From Mucilaginibacter sp. UBA5151 (GTDB taxonomy: Bacteria; Bacteroidota; Bacteroidia; Sphingobacteriales; Sphingobacteriaceae), in assembly GCA_002413785.1 (NCBI GenBank), contig DHXR01000037.1:1-45287 (forward strand): a DNA stretch of 45,287 nucleotides, written 5' to 3'. This document shows, in pieces, positions 32,056-40,016 of the stretch. How positions within the stretch are numbered: the stretch's first letter is position 1; each line of letters begins with the position of its first letter. The notes under the pieces are model-generated. The model saw only the letters and a program-made list of their open reading frames with translations. It had not been told where the DNA came from and made no database searches. The position numbers and the translations under genes were made by a program.

Positions 32056-32424
32056 TTACAACTTTTGGCTGGTATCTGCCCGTGTGATGACATTGTATTT
32101 AACCAGTACCTTAATATGCCGGGAAACAGTTCTATATCCTATACCGGGGTCGGCAGTGATTCGGGCCACACTTGGGTAGCAGGTATTTGTTTCATTATCC
32201 GCATAGCAGGTTAAACACGCATATACTGCTTTTGCGGTGACATTAATTCTTGGGTCTTTCATAACGCGCTGGTCTACTTGCCCGTAAGTTTCTAATTTCA
32301 TAGGGTTTGTGTTTTCACCGAATATAAAATTCATTTTTCCAAAAAAACGATTTGACGTATTCCACATGGTGTTCTGCAATGGGTATTCCTGATGTTTGAT
32401 ATTGGTTAGCAATAACATGTCCAT
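32056..32424 (-). CDS. Small helix-turn-helix protein (HTH_36-like)
   Basis: A 122-aa protein. The C-terminal two thirds (DPRINVTAKAVYACLTCYAD, then CYPSVARITADPGIGYRTVSRHIKVL) is a winged-helix DNA-binding domain of the kind found in phage and plasmid replication or regulatory proteins. It ends soon after the wing (NVITRADTSQKL), so it may be a truncated longer protein. Methionines at residues 31 and 42 are alternative starts, since the first 40 residues look less conserved. The target is unknown. Confidence 0.6.
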   Translation of the reverse strand: MDMLLLTNIKHQEYPLQNTMWNTSNRFFGKMNFIFGENTNPMKLETYGQVDQRVMKDPRINVTAKAVYACLTCYADNETNTCYPSVARITADPGIGYRTVSRHIKVLVKYNVITRADTSQKL

Positions 32425-32439
32425 GTGGAAAACAAAAAA

Positions 32440-33252
32440 TCAGCATCTGTAGTGGTCGGGGTGATCAGGACTCTGTCCAAATATCTGGCTGAGCTGCTGA
32501 TATAGTTCCGGATGCTTATGCTGTAACTCCTCAGGCTTTTCAAAAAAGTATTCTGCGGTTACCGCTAAAAACTCCGCCTCATCAGTTAAGGCGTAGGGAT
32601 TAATATCCGAATTGCCTTTTTCGATACGGTGCATTTCACTATGCATCATCTTTAGCCATGGTACAGCATACTCATGGGCCATCAGGCTTTCCGGGATACC
32701 GTCAGTCGCCCCGTCAGCCTTATCCAGCAAATGAACAAACTCATGGATGGCTGTATTGCCTGCACCGGATGAAATAGAAAACCCCTTAACCAGCGCAGCC
32801 CTTGAGAGCAGCATTTGGCCATTCATATTACCGGAACCAACCATACCCATAATATTGCGGTTCTCTCCATCAAACTGAAACTCCTTGTCAAATGTATCCG
32901 GGTACAGGATCACATTGGTCAAATTTTTATATTTCCAATCAGGGAAGCCGAATATCGGGATCACGCCACTGGCTGCTACCAATACCCGATCCAGGACAGT
33001 GACTTCAATGCCAACACCTTCAATACGTACATATTGCAGGAAGTCCTGGATCATTGTTTGAAATCTAACTTTGCCGGTATCACTTAACTTCTGATAAAAA
33101 TGAACATGCTCATTGAGCAGTTTTTCATAGGATTCCGCCAGTTCTTGATTTTTTACCGGCTGACCACTGCGCATTTTCTTTACGAAAAAATATGCTGCCA
33201 GCGCGATCAGCGAGATAATGATTAATAGTGCCATGGATTGATAATTCATCAT
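32440..33252 (-). CDS. MtfA-like zinc metallopeptidase (M90)
   Basis: A 270-aa protein with one N-terminal membrane helix (about 6-24, LLIIISLIALAAYFFV) and a soluble domain carrying HEFVHLLD (His170, Glu171, His174: the HExxH zinc site). A downstream glutamate lies in EFLAVTAEYFFEKPEEL. This matches the M90 peptidase family, whose E. coli member MtfA binds the repressor Mlc and affects glucose uptake. The start at 33252 overlaps the stop of the upstream small gene (ATGA), supporting translational coupling. Confidence 0.85.
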   Translation of the reverse strand: MMNYQSMALLIIISLIALAAYFFVKKMRSGQPVKNQELAESYEKLLNEHVHFYQKLSDTGKVRFQTMIQDFLQYVRIEGVGIEVTVLDRVLVAASGVIPIFGFPDWKYKNLTNVILYPDTFDKEFQFDGENRNIMGMVGSGNMNGQMLLSRAALVKGFSISSGAGNTAIHEFVHLLDKADGATDGIPESLMAHEYAVPWLKMMHSEMHRIEKGNSDINPYALTDEAEFLAVTAEYFFEKPEELQHKHPELYQQLSQIFGQSPDHPDHYRC

Positions 33253-33476
33253 AATGATTCCAGCTGCTGCGCAATAGCCTGCAATAAACCGATGCTCACT
33301 TCATTGCTTCCTTCTACCTGTTCCATTTTAACGAGTGCCCGGTATTTACCTTCTTCATCCGGTTCAAATAATATTGGCGTTTCGTTTATCATCACTTCCA
33401 TTTTATGCAGGTAACCCATCCGGCGCAAACGCACTTCAAACTCAAGCTTTTTACCCTGATAATTTACAGTTATCAC
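33249..33476 (-). CDS. Small hypothetical protein coupled to the MtfA-like peptidase
   Basis: A protein of about 75 aa, strand-rich (ITVNYQGKKLEFEVRLRR, MEVMINETPILFEPDEEG), with an acidic middle and a helical C-terminus (GLLQAIAQQLESL). I favour the GTG at 33476. The longer frame to 33500 begins with TTG inside a GGAAGTTGGAAGTCC-type short repeat that does not look like coding sequence. Its stop overlaps the peptidase start by 4 bases. No family is recognised; coupling suggests a partner or inhibitor role, which is only inference. Confidence 0.6.
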   Translation of the reverse strand: MITVNYQGKKLEFEVRLRRMGYLHKMEVMINETPILFEPDEEGKYRALVKMEQVEGSNEVSIGLLQAIAQQLESL

Positions 33477-33507
33477 TAACTTCCGGCTTCGGACTTCCAA
33501 CTTCCCC

Positions 33508-34542
33508 TCACCCGTTCCTTTTCGTCGATGTCCTCACAATCAATTTTGGTTTTATACTGATAATTTGGGGGGCCACCTCTGTACCGTCTTTATTATCCAT
33601 CTCCTGGAAATAAAGGTTGGCAACCGTTTTGCCCATATAAACGCTAAACTGGTCTATGGTAGTTATAGAGGGACTTGTTATTTCGGTAAAGGCCTCGTTT
33701 GAATAGCCGCAGATCCCCAGTTCCGAGGGTACTTTAATACCCATTGCCAGGGCTACTTCCAGTACGCCTAAAGCCGAAAAATCAGACGTTGACGCGAATA
33801 TGGCATCCGGTGGTTCGGCAAGATTGAGTAATTTACGGGTAGCTTCGGCCCCAAGGTCTTTGGTCCAGGCATTTTCAATGATCAGTTCATCCAATACGGG
33901 CATGTTATATTTGCCGAGAGCAGCTAAATACCCTTTTTTGCGCTGCCCGAAAATATCCAGGTTCTGCGGCCCTTCCAGCAGGGCAATCCGTTTATAACCC
34001 TGTTCAATAATATGCGAAACCGCTTCGAGCGAGGCCTGTTCATTGTCGTTAATAACTTTCAGTGTTTCCAGTTCACCGGCAACGCGGTCAAACTGTATTA
34101 ACTGTATGCCGTTGTCTATAACGTTTTGCAAGTGCTTATGGTCCGAGCTATCGGCCGCTAAAGATATTACCAAACAATCCACATGCTGGTTAATAAGGGT
34201 ATTAACACATTTTATCTCCTTGCTCTGTAATTCGTTCGACTGGCAAATAATCAGGTTATAACCTTTTTTATAGGAAGCCTCTTCAATGCCTGCAATAACG
34301 TTCGAGAAAAAGTTTTGGTTAATAAAGGGCACTACCACGCCAATGGTTTTGGATTGCCCCTTGCGCAGGTTTGAGGCAAGGTTGTTCCGCTTATAATTTA
34401 ATTCAGCAGCCGTTTTTAGCACTAATTTTTTTGTCGCTTCGTTTACGTGGTTGCTGTTGCTCAGCGCCCTTGATACCGACGATGCGGCAATATTCAGCTT
34501 TTCGGCGATGTCATAAATGGTAGTCCGCTTTTTGGTTTTCAT
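33508..34542 (-). CDS. LacI-family regulator of the xylose locus
   Basis: A 344-aa regulator when started at ATG 34542 (MKTKKRTTIYDIAEKLNIAA). The HTH and hinge occupy about 1-60 (YDIAEKLNIAASSVSRALSN, LNYKRNNLASNLRKG). A periplasmic-binding-like domain follows (TIGVVVPFINQNFFSNVIAG...ICGYSNEAFTEI...PSITTIDQ), which is the GalR/LacI sensor pattern. An upstream in-frame ATG at 34572 adds 10 hydrophobic residues and overlaps the operator, so I reject it. It is divergent from xylB, with the palindrome TGCAATCGATTGCA in between. It probably represses itself and the xylose genes. Confidence 0.88.
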   Translation of the reverse strand: MKTKKRTTIYDIAEKLNIAASSVSRALSNSNHVNEATKKLVLKTAAELNYKRNNLASNLRKGQSKTIGVVVPFINQNFFSNVIAGIEEASYKKGYNLIICQSNELQSKEIKCVNTLINQHVDCLVISLAADSSDHKHLQNVIDNGIQLIQFDRVAGELETLKVINDNEQASLEAVSHIIEQGYKRIALLEGPQNLDIFGQRKKGYLAALGKYNMPVLDELIIENAWTKDLGAEATRKLLNLAEPPDAIFASTSDFSALGVLEVALAMGIKVPSELGICGYSNEAFTEITSPSITTIDQFSVYMGKTVANLYFQEMDNKDGTEVAPQIISIKPKLIVRTSTKRNG

Positions 34543-34572
34543 ATATTTTGTAAAAATGATAAAATAAATCAT

Positions 34573-34586
34573 TGCAATCGATTGCA
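34573..34586. promoter_or_regulatory. LacI-type operator between the regulator and xylB
   Basis: TGCAATCGATTGCA is a perfect 14-base palindrome with a central CG, the usual symmetry of GalR/LacI operators. It lies 31 bases before the regulator start and 80 bases before xylB. Confidence 0.65.
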
Positions 34587-34666
34587 GATTAAAAAAATAA
34601 TTTAATTTCGCCGGTAATTCTTTGCCAATTTATAAACTTCATAAAATAATCTGACACATATCAGTA

Positions 34667-36145
34667 ATGTTATTATTAGGAATAGATATCGGAACATCAT
34701 CTGTAAAGGTTTCAGTTGTTGATGCGGAAACGCAAAAAGTTATTGCATCAGCGCAGTACCCGGATGAGGAATCGCCCATTATTGCCCTGCAACCCGGCTG
34801 GGCCGAGCAATCGCCTGAACTGTGGTGGGAGCAAACGCAAAGGGCAATTGAACTGTGCCATAAAACGGCTTTGTACAATCCTGCTGATATTGCCGCAATA
34901 GGGATTGCTTACCAGATGCATGGTTTGGTGCTGGTTGACAAGGAGCAGCAGGTACTGCGGAACAGCATCATCTGGTGCGATAGCCGGGCCGTTGAAACAG
35001 GCGATAATGCTTTTAAAGCAATAGGGGAGGGGCATTGTTTATCGCACCTGCTGAACTCACCCGGTAATTTTACCGCTTCAAAATTAGCCTGGGTAAAAAA
35101 TAACGAACCCGAAATATATGAGCGGATCGACAAATTTATGCTGCCCGGTGATTTTATTTCCATGCGGCTTACCGGGGAAACAACCACGTCTGTTTCGGCA
35201 TTGTCAGAGGGCATTTTTTTTGATTTCTTAAACAATCGGTTGTCGGATGATGTTATTGACTATTTCGGTTTTGATAAAGCGCTTTTCCCTGCCATAAAGC
35301 CTGTATTTTCGGCCCATGGCTACCTGTTACCGGTTCTTGCCCAAAAACTAAAGTTAAAACCGGGTATCCCCGTTAGCTATAAAGCCGGCGACCAGCCCAA
35401 TAACGCGCTTTCATTAAATGTTTTAAACCCCGGTGAAGTAGCAGCCACAGCCGGAACATCGGGCGTGATCTACGGGGTAAGCGACCAACTGACCTACGAC
35501 CCGCAATCGCGGGTAAACACCTTTGCCCATGTAAACTATACCGAACAGCATAAACGTTTGGGGGTATTATTATGCATCAACGGTGTCGGCAGCTTATACC
35601 GCTGGACAAAAAATACTTTCGGCACATCTCAAAGCTATCTGCAACTGAACAATAAGGCAGCAGAAGCTCCTGCGGGCAGCGAAGGCCTGCGCATATTGCC
35701 GTTCGGCAACGGCGCCGAGCGTATGCTGAACAATAAGCAAATCGGCGCCCATTTTCATAATATCAACCTGAATATACATACACAGGCCCATGTGATCAGG
35801 GCGGTACAGGAAGGGATTGCTTTCGCTTTCCGTTACGGACTGGATATTATGCGCGAAAACGGCATGGACCCAACGGTGATAAGGGCCGGGAAAAACAATT
35901 TATTTTTAAGCCCTTTATTTACCGAAACATTTGTAAACATAACCGGCGTGCCCGTTGAACTATACAAAAACGACGGCAGTGCAGGGGCAGCCCTCGGCGC
36001 AGGCATAGGGGCCAGGATATTTTCATCAGCAAAACAGGCTTTTGAACATTTCCATCCGGTGCAATTGGTTGAACCCGCAGCAAACCACCTTGAGCCGGCC
36101 TACCGGGAATGGAAAACATTACTCGAAAAACATTTGGAACAATAA
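34667..36145 (+). CDS. xylB: Xylulokinase
   Basis: A 492-aa FGGY-family kinase that phosphorylates D-xylulose to xylulose-5-phosphate. The N-terminal phosphate loop LLGIDIGTSSVKVSVVD (2-18) and WAEQSPELWWEQT are typical, as are IGIAYQMHGLVLVD (substrate side), IIWCDSRA, and the second domain with GEVAATAGTSGVIYG and AGKNNLFLSPLFTETF...GSAGAALGAGIGA. The length is normal. It is the first gene after the operator, followed by xylA. Genome context (xylA, symporter) fixes the sugar as xylose. Confidence 0.93.
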   Translation: MLLLGIDIGTSSVKVSVVDAETQKVIASAQYPDEESPIIALQPGWAEQSPELWWEQTQRAIELCHKTALYNPADIAAIGIAYQMHGLVLVDKEQQVLRNSIIWCDSRAVETGDNAFKAIGEGHCLSHLLNSPGNFTASKLAWVKNNEPEIYERIDKFMLPGDFISMRLTGETTTSVSALSEGIFFDFLNNRLSDDVIDYFGFDKALFPAIKPVFSAHGYLLPVLAQKLKLKPGIPVSYKAGDQPNNALSLNVLNPGEVAATAGTSGVIYGVSDQLTYDPQSRVNTFAHVNYTEQHKRLGVLLCINGVGSLYRWTKNTFGTSQSYLQLNNKAAEAPAGSEGLRILPFGNGAERMLNNKQIGAHFHNINLNIHTQAHVIRAVQEGIAFAFRYGLDIMRENGMDPTVIRAGKNNLFLSPLFTETFVNITGVPVELYKNDGSAGAALGAGIGARIFSSAKQAFEHFHPVQLVEPAANHLEPAYREWKTLLEKHLEQ

Positions 36146-36172
36146 TCAGGGTAATCAAAACAACACCAAATC

Positions 36173-36204
36173 AATAATTCACTAATTCAATAATTCACTA
36201 ATTC
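36173..36204 (+). repeat. Two tandem 16-bp repeats between xylB and xylA
   Basis: AATAATTCACTAATTC is present twice without a gap (36173-36188, 36189-36204), directly before the xylA start region. It carries no secondary structure. It may be a simple slippage duplication. Confidence 0.7.
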
Positions 36205-36210
36205 AACATT

Positions 36211-37536
36211 ATGATACTTACAGGAGAAAAAGAATATTTTAAAGGTATATCCCAGGTAAAATATGAAGGCATACAATCAGATAACCCGCTGGCATTCCGC
36301 TGGTACGATGAAAACAGAGTTATCGCGGGGAAAACCATGAAAGATCACTTGCGTTTTGCCTGCGCATACTGGCATTCGTTCTGCGGCAGCGGGGCAGACC
36401 CATTTGGCGAGCCCACCCATTTATTCCCCTGGAACACAAACACCGATGCGGTTGAACGCGCCAAAGATAAAATGGATGCTGCATTTGAGTTCATTACCAA
36501 AATGGGCCTGCATTATTATTGCTTTCACGATGTGGACGTAGTTGATTATACCAATGATATTAAGGAAAACGACAGGCGTTTACAATCCCTGGTTGAATAT
36601 GCCAAACAAAAACAGGCCGCAAGCGGCGTAAAACTGCTTTGGGGCACAGCAAACCTGTTCAGTCACCGCAGGTATATGAACGGCGCGGCGACAAATCCCG
36701 ATTTCCATGTGCTCAGCCATGCAGCGGCGCAGGTAAAAGCCGCTCTGGATGCAACTATTGCCCTTGGCGGCGAAAATTATGTGTTCTGGGGTGGCCGCGA
36801 AGGTTATATGACCCTGCTGAATACCGATATGAAACGTGAGCAGGAACATTTGGCTAAATTTTTGCATGCCGCTAAAGATTACGCCCGCAAACAGGGCTTT
36901 AAAGGGACTTTCTTTATCGAACCAAAACCATGTGAGCCAACCAAGCACCAGTACGATTATGACGCTGCCACAGTGCTGGGCTTTTTGCAGAGATACGACC
37001 TGATAAATGACTTTAAACTAAACCTGGAGGTTAACCATGCCACACTTGCAGGCCATACCTTTCAGCATGAGTTGCAGGTGGCTGCCGGGGCAGGTTTACT
37101 TGGTTCTATCGATGCCAACCGTGGCGACACCCAGAACGGATGGGATACCGACCAGTTCCCGAACGATATAAACGAAGTTACCGAGATCATGATGATTATA
37201 CTGGAGGCCGGTGGTTTCCAGGGCGGGGGTATAAACTTCGACGCCAAGATCCGCCGTAACTCAACCGACCCTGCCGACTTATTTTATGCGCATGTTGGCG
37301 GCATGGATATTTTCGCAAGGGCTTTAGTTACTGCCGATAACATCCTCCAAAAATCCGAATACCTGAAACTGCGCAAAGACAGGTATGCTTCTTACGATGC
37401 GGGCAAAGGAAAAGCATTTGAAGAAGGCAAACTTTCGCTTGAAGACCTGCGCGCATTCGCCGTCGAAAACAGCGAACCTGAAACCATCAGCGGTAAGCAG
37501 GAATACATCGAAAATTTGATAAACAGGTATGTGTAA
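36211..37536 (+). CDS. xylA: Xylose isomerase
   Basis: A 441-aa TIM-barrel enzyme converting D-xylose to D-xylulose with two divalent metals. Diagnostic segments are YYCFHDVDVVDYT (catalytic His), VFWGGREGYMTLLNTD, FIEPKPCEPTKHQYDYD (metal-binding Glu), NLEVNHATLAGHTFQHEL, and GSIDANRGDTQNGWDTDQFP (metal-binding Asp). The length and N-terminal extension fit the class II isomerases of Bacteroidota. It works with xylB just upstream and the symporter downstream. A 65-base gap with tandem repeats separates it from xylB. Confidence 0.96.
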   Translation: MILTGEKEYFKGISQVKYEGIQSDNPLAFRWYDENRVIAGKTMKDHLRFACAYWHSFCGSGADPFGEPTHLFPWNTNTDAVERAKDKMDAAFEFITKMGLHYYCFHDVDVVDYTNDIKENDRRLQSLVEYAKQKQAASGVKLLWGTANLFSHRRYMNGAATNPDFHVLSHAAAQVKAALDATIALGGENYVFWGGREGYMTLLNTDMKREQEHLAKFLHAAKDYARKQGFKGTFFIEPKPCEPTKHQYDYDAATVLGFLQRYDLINDFKLNLEVNHATLAGHTFQHELQVAAGAGLLGSIDANRGDTQNGWDTDQFPNDINEVTEIMMIILEAGGFQGGGINFDAKIRRNSTDPADLFYAHVGGMDIFARALVTADNILQKSEYLKLRKDRYASYDAGKGKAFEEGKLSLEDLRAFAVENSEPETISGKQEYIENLINRYV

Positions 37537-37596
37537 GTGCAATTAAGTAAATTTTTACTATAATTGTCAGCTTAACATTTAAACCAATACTAAATT

Positions 37597-39264
37597 ATGA
37601 ATCAATTGTCTAATGGCGACTACCTTGTATTTTTAATATACTTTGCAATAGTAGCCTCTTATGGCTGGTTTGTTTACAAACATAAACACAAGGCCGACGT
37701 ATCGTCAAAAGGTTATTTTTTAGCCGAGGGCTCGCTAACCTGGTGGGCTATAGGTGCTTCGCTGATTGCATCCAATATATCGGCAGAGCAGTTTATCGGC
37801 ATGAGCGGGTCGGGTTTTAAAATGGGGCTTGCCATCGCAACCTACGAATGGATGGCTGCGCTTACCCTGGTGATTGTAGCGGTATTTTTTATCCCGGTAT
37901 ATCTTAAGAACAAGATATTTACCATGCCGCAGTTTTTAAACCAGCGTTATAACAGCACGGTGGCCATGATTATGGCTATATTCTGGCTGCTGTTATATGT
38001 GGTGGTAAATTTAACATCTATACTGTATTTAGGGGCCTTGGCGGTAAGCAGCATATCTGGCATAGCCTTTTGGCCTTGTATGGTGGGCCTGGCCTTATTT
38101 GCTATAGTTATTACACTGGGGGGCATGAAGGTGATCGGTTATACCGATGTTATCCAGGTGTTCTTTTTAATACTGGGAGGTTTGGTTACAACTTATATCG
38201 CCATAAACCTGGTATCAGCACATTTTCATACGCAGGGTATATTTAACGGACTTAAATTGATGGAGGTGCAGGCTAAAGACCATTTCCACATGATATTTAA
38301 AAAGGATAATCCCAATTATATTGATTTGCCGGGCTTAACCGTATTAATTGGCGGCATGTGGATAGTTAACCTTAACTATTGGGGTTGCAATCAGTACATT
38401 ACACAAAGGGCGTTGGGCGCTAACCTAAAAACAGCCCGGGGAGGCATTTTATTTGCGGCTTTTTTAAAGCTGTTGATGCCTGTGATCGTGGTATTGCCGG
38501 GGATTGCCGCATTTGTCTTGTACAAACAGGATGTATTTCATAACCAGTTAATGCAGGGCGGCGAAGTTAATCCGGACCGTGCATACCCTGTATTGTTAAA
38601 TTTACTTCCTGCCGGTCTTAAAGGATTATCATTTGCGGCGCTAACGGCTGCTGTGGTTGCTTCACTTGCAGGCAAAGCCAACAGTATAGCTACCATTTTT
38701 ACCCTTGATATTTACAAGAAAAGAATTAAGCCTGATATGACCGACAAACAAATGGTAGTAGTAGGTAAAATTACTGTAGTTGTTGCGATGGTATTAGGTA
38801 TTGCGATCTCTCCATTCCTTGGTATTGATAAAAAAGGCGGCTTCCAGTATATCCAGGAATATACCGGATTTGTTTCACCGGGTATTTTCGCCATGTTTAT
38901 TTTAGGATTTTTCTGGCGGAAAACCACATCTAACGCAGCCTTGTTTGCTACAATTGGCGGGTTTGCTTTCTCCGTACTGTTTAAATTTTTGCCGAATATC
39001 GTTAACCTGAAATTTTTATCGCCTTTTGGGTTTTCTGTAAATAATGCAGGTGTTTATGAGATCCCTTTTCTCGACAGGATGGGATTTGTATTTGTAATCT
39101 GTATAGTCGGCATGTTTATTATTTCGATGATCGAGAATTCAAGCGGCAAAAGGGTTAATGCATTAGAGGTAGATACAAAAATGTTCCGCACCACAAATGC
39201 ATTTGCTGTGGGCGCGTTGCTTATTTGCGGTATTCTGGTGGCATTATACTCTGTTTTCTGGTAG
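37597..39264 (+). CDS. SSS-family sodium:sugar symporter, likely for xylose
   Basis: A 555-aa inner-membrane protein with about 14 hydrophobic helices. It carries the solute:sodium symporter pattern SNISAEQFIGMSGSGFKMG (about 66-84) and the conserved LGGMKVIGYTDVIQ and WGCNQYITQRALGA segments seen in the SGLT-type sugar branch. It probably imports xylose with sodium, given its position after xylA and xylB; other pentoses or hexoses cannot be excluded. The gap to xylA is 60 bases and no terminator lies between them, so it is likely the third gene of the operon. Confidence 0.88.
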   Translation: MNQLSNGDYLVFLIYFAIVASYGWFVYKHKHKADVSSKGYFLAEGSLTWWAIGASLIASNISAEQFIGMSGSGFKMGLAIATYEWMAALTLVIVAVFFIPVYLKNKIFTMPQFLNQRYNSTVAMIMAIFWLLLYVVVNLTSILYLGALAVSSISGIAFWPCMVGLALFAIVITLGGMKVIGYTDVIQVFFLILGGLVTTYIAINLVSAHFHTQGIFNGLKLMEVQAKDHFHMIFKKDNPNYIDLPGLTVLIGGMWIVNLNYWGCNQYITQRALGANLKTARGGILFAAFLKLLMPVIVVLPGIAAFVLYKQDVFHNQLMQGGEVNPDRAYPVLLNLLPAGLKGLSFAALTAAVVASLAGKANSIATIFTLDIYKKRIKPDMTDKQMVVVGKITVVVAMVLGIAISPFLGIDKKGGFQYIQEYTGFVSPGIFAMFILGFFWRKTTSNAALFATIGGFAFSVLFKFLPNIVNLKFLSPFGFSVNNAGVYEIPFLDRMGFVFVICIVGMFIISMIENSSGKRVNALEVDTKMFRTTNAFAVGALLICGILVALYSVFW

Positions 39265-39619
39265 GCTGATATTATTTCCCCCAAAAAATAATTCAACTAT
39301 TTGGTTTGGTCCTGATAAAAACATCCTATAGGGCTCTCCGCAAGAGAGATCCTATAGGATGGAAAAAGGGCTGTAGGTTATTCAATTATAGACTGGTTTA
39401 ATGCAGATACAATCTATGGGCATACAGGTTCGGAGTTGCAAACTTCGAACGGCGGGCTTTTTTTGTTCAGATTAATTGCAAATCTTATTTTTCGAAATTA
39501 AGGTTTAATGTGAATAATTGCAAGTTTGACTGAATTTGGAATACGTTTGAACATATTAAAATAACCGTTAACAATCCTTGAATATTTACTATCTTTCAAA
39601 ACAGTAACTTAACACTACA
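39265..39619 (+). other. Intergenic region with two hairpin terminators
   Basis: CATCCTATAGG (39322-39332) pairs with CCTATAGGATG (39351-39361), and inside it CTCTC pairs with GAGAG (39334-39338/39344-39348). It ends the xylose operon. A second hairpin, GTTCG-g-AGT-tgca-AACT-t-CGAAC (about 39428-39450), is followed by GGCGGGC and a T-run, a second likely terminator. I see no gene in between. Confidence 0.6.
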
Positions 39620-39952
39620 ATGAATGAAAAAAAAGAGTTTGAATTGATTGAAAATTCAATTGGTGAGAACAACATTGATTTATCAATCGAGAAAGTTTAC
39701 GCATTTATAATTAACCTTCAAGATTATAACACCGATATTTATCACGAAGGCTTATATAGGTTAGGAGAGCTGCTTTTTGAAAAATTTGAAGAAACAAGTG
39801 ATAACAAAGACGCTTGTGAGGCTATAATAACATTGTCAAGTGCATACAATAGCTATTTATTTAAAAATAACAAGGTTTCTGATAAATATGCTTTGGCCAT
39901 ACAGAAAACTAGGGATAGCTATTTTAAAAAAAATACCAAACCAATTAAATAA
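39620..39952 (+). CDS. Hypothetical protein (110 aa)
   Basis: A soluble, acidic, mostly helical 110-aa protein with repeated helix pairs (IEKVYAFIINLQDYNTDIY, LYRLGELLFEKFEE, CEAIITLSSAYNSYLF). A TPR-like or immunity-protein-like helical bundle is possible but not shown. The start ATG follows an AT-rich leader. It is 64 bases upstream of the propeller gene, on the same strand. The function is unknown. Confidence 0.55.
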   Translation: MNEKKEFELIENSIGENNIDLSIEKVYAFIINLQDYNTDIYHEGLYRLGELLFEKFEETSDNKDACEAIITLSSAYNSYLFKNNKVSDKYALAIQKTRDSYFKKNTKPIK

Positions 39953-40016
39953 AAGCAAAACCTAACGTCATGTTACTTTTTTAAAGTATCCTTTTGTCGT
40001 TGCTTATTAATCACTT

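Noticed and set aside
36580..36948. 122-aa minus-strand frame inside xylA
   Set aside because: A shadow of the xylose isomerase gene.
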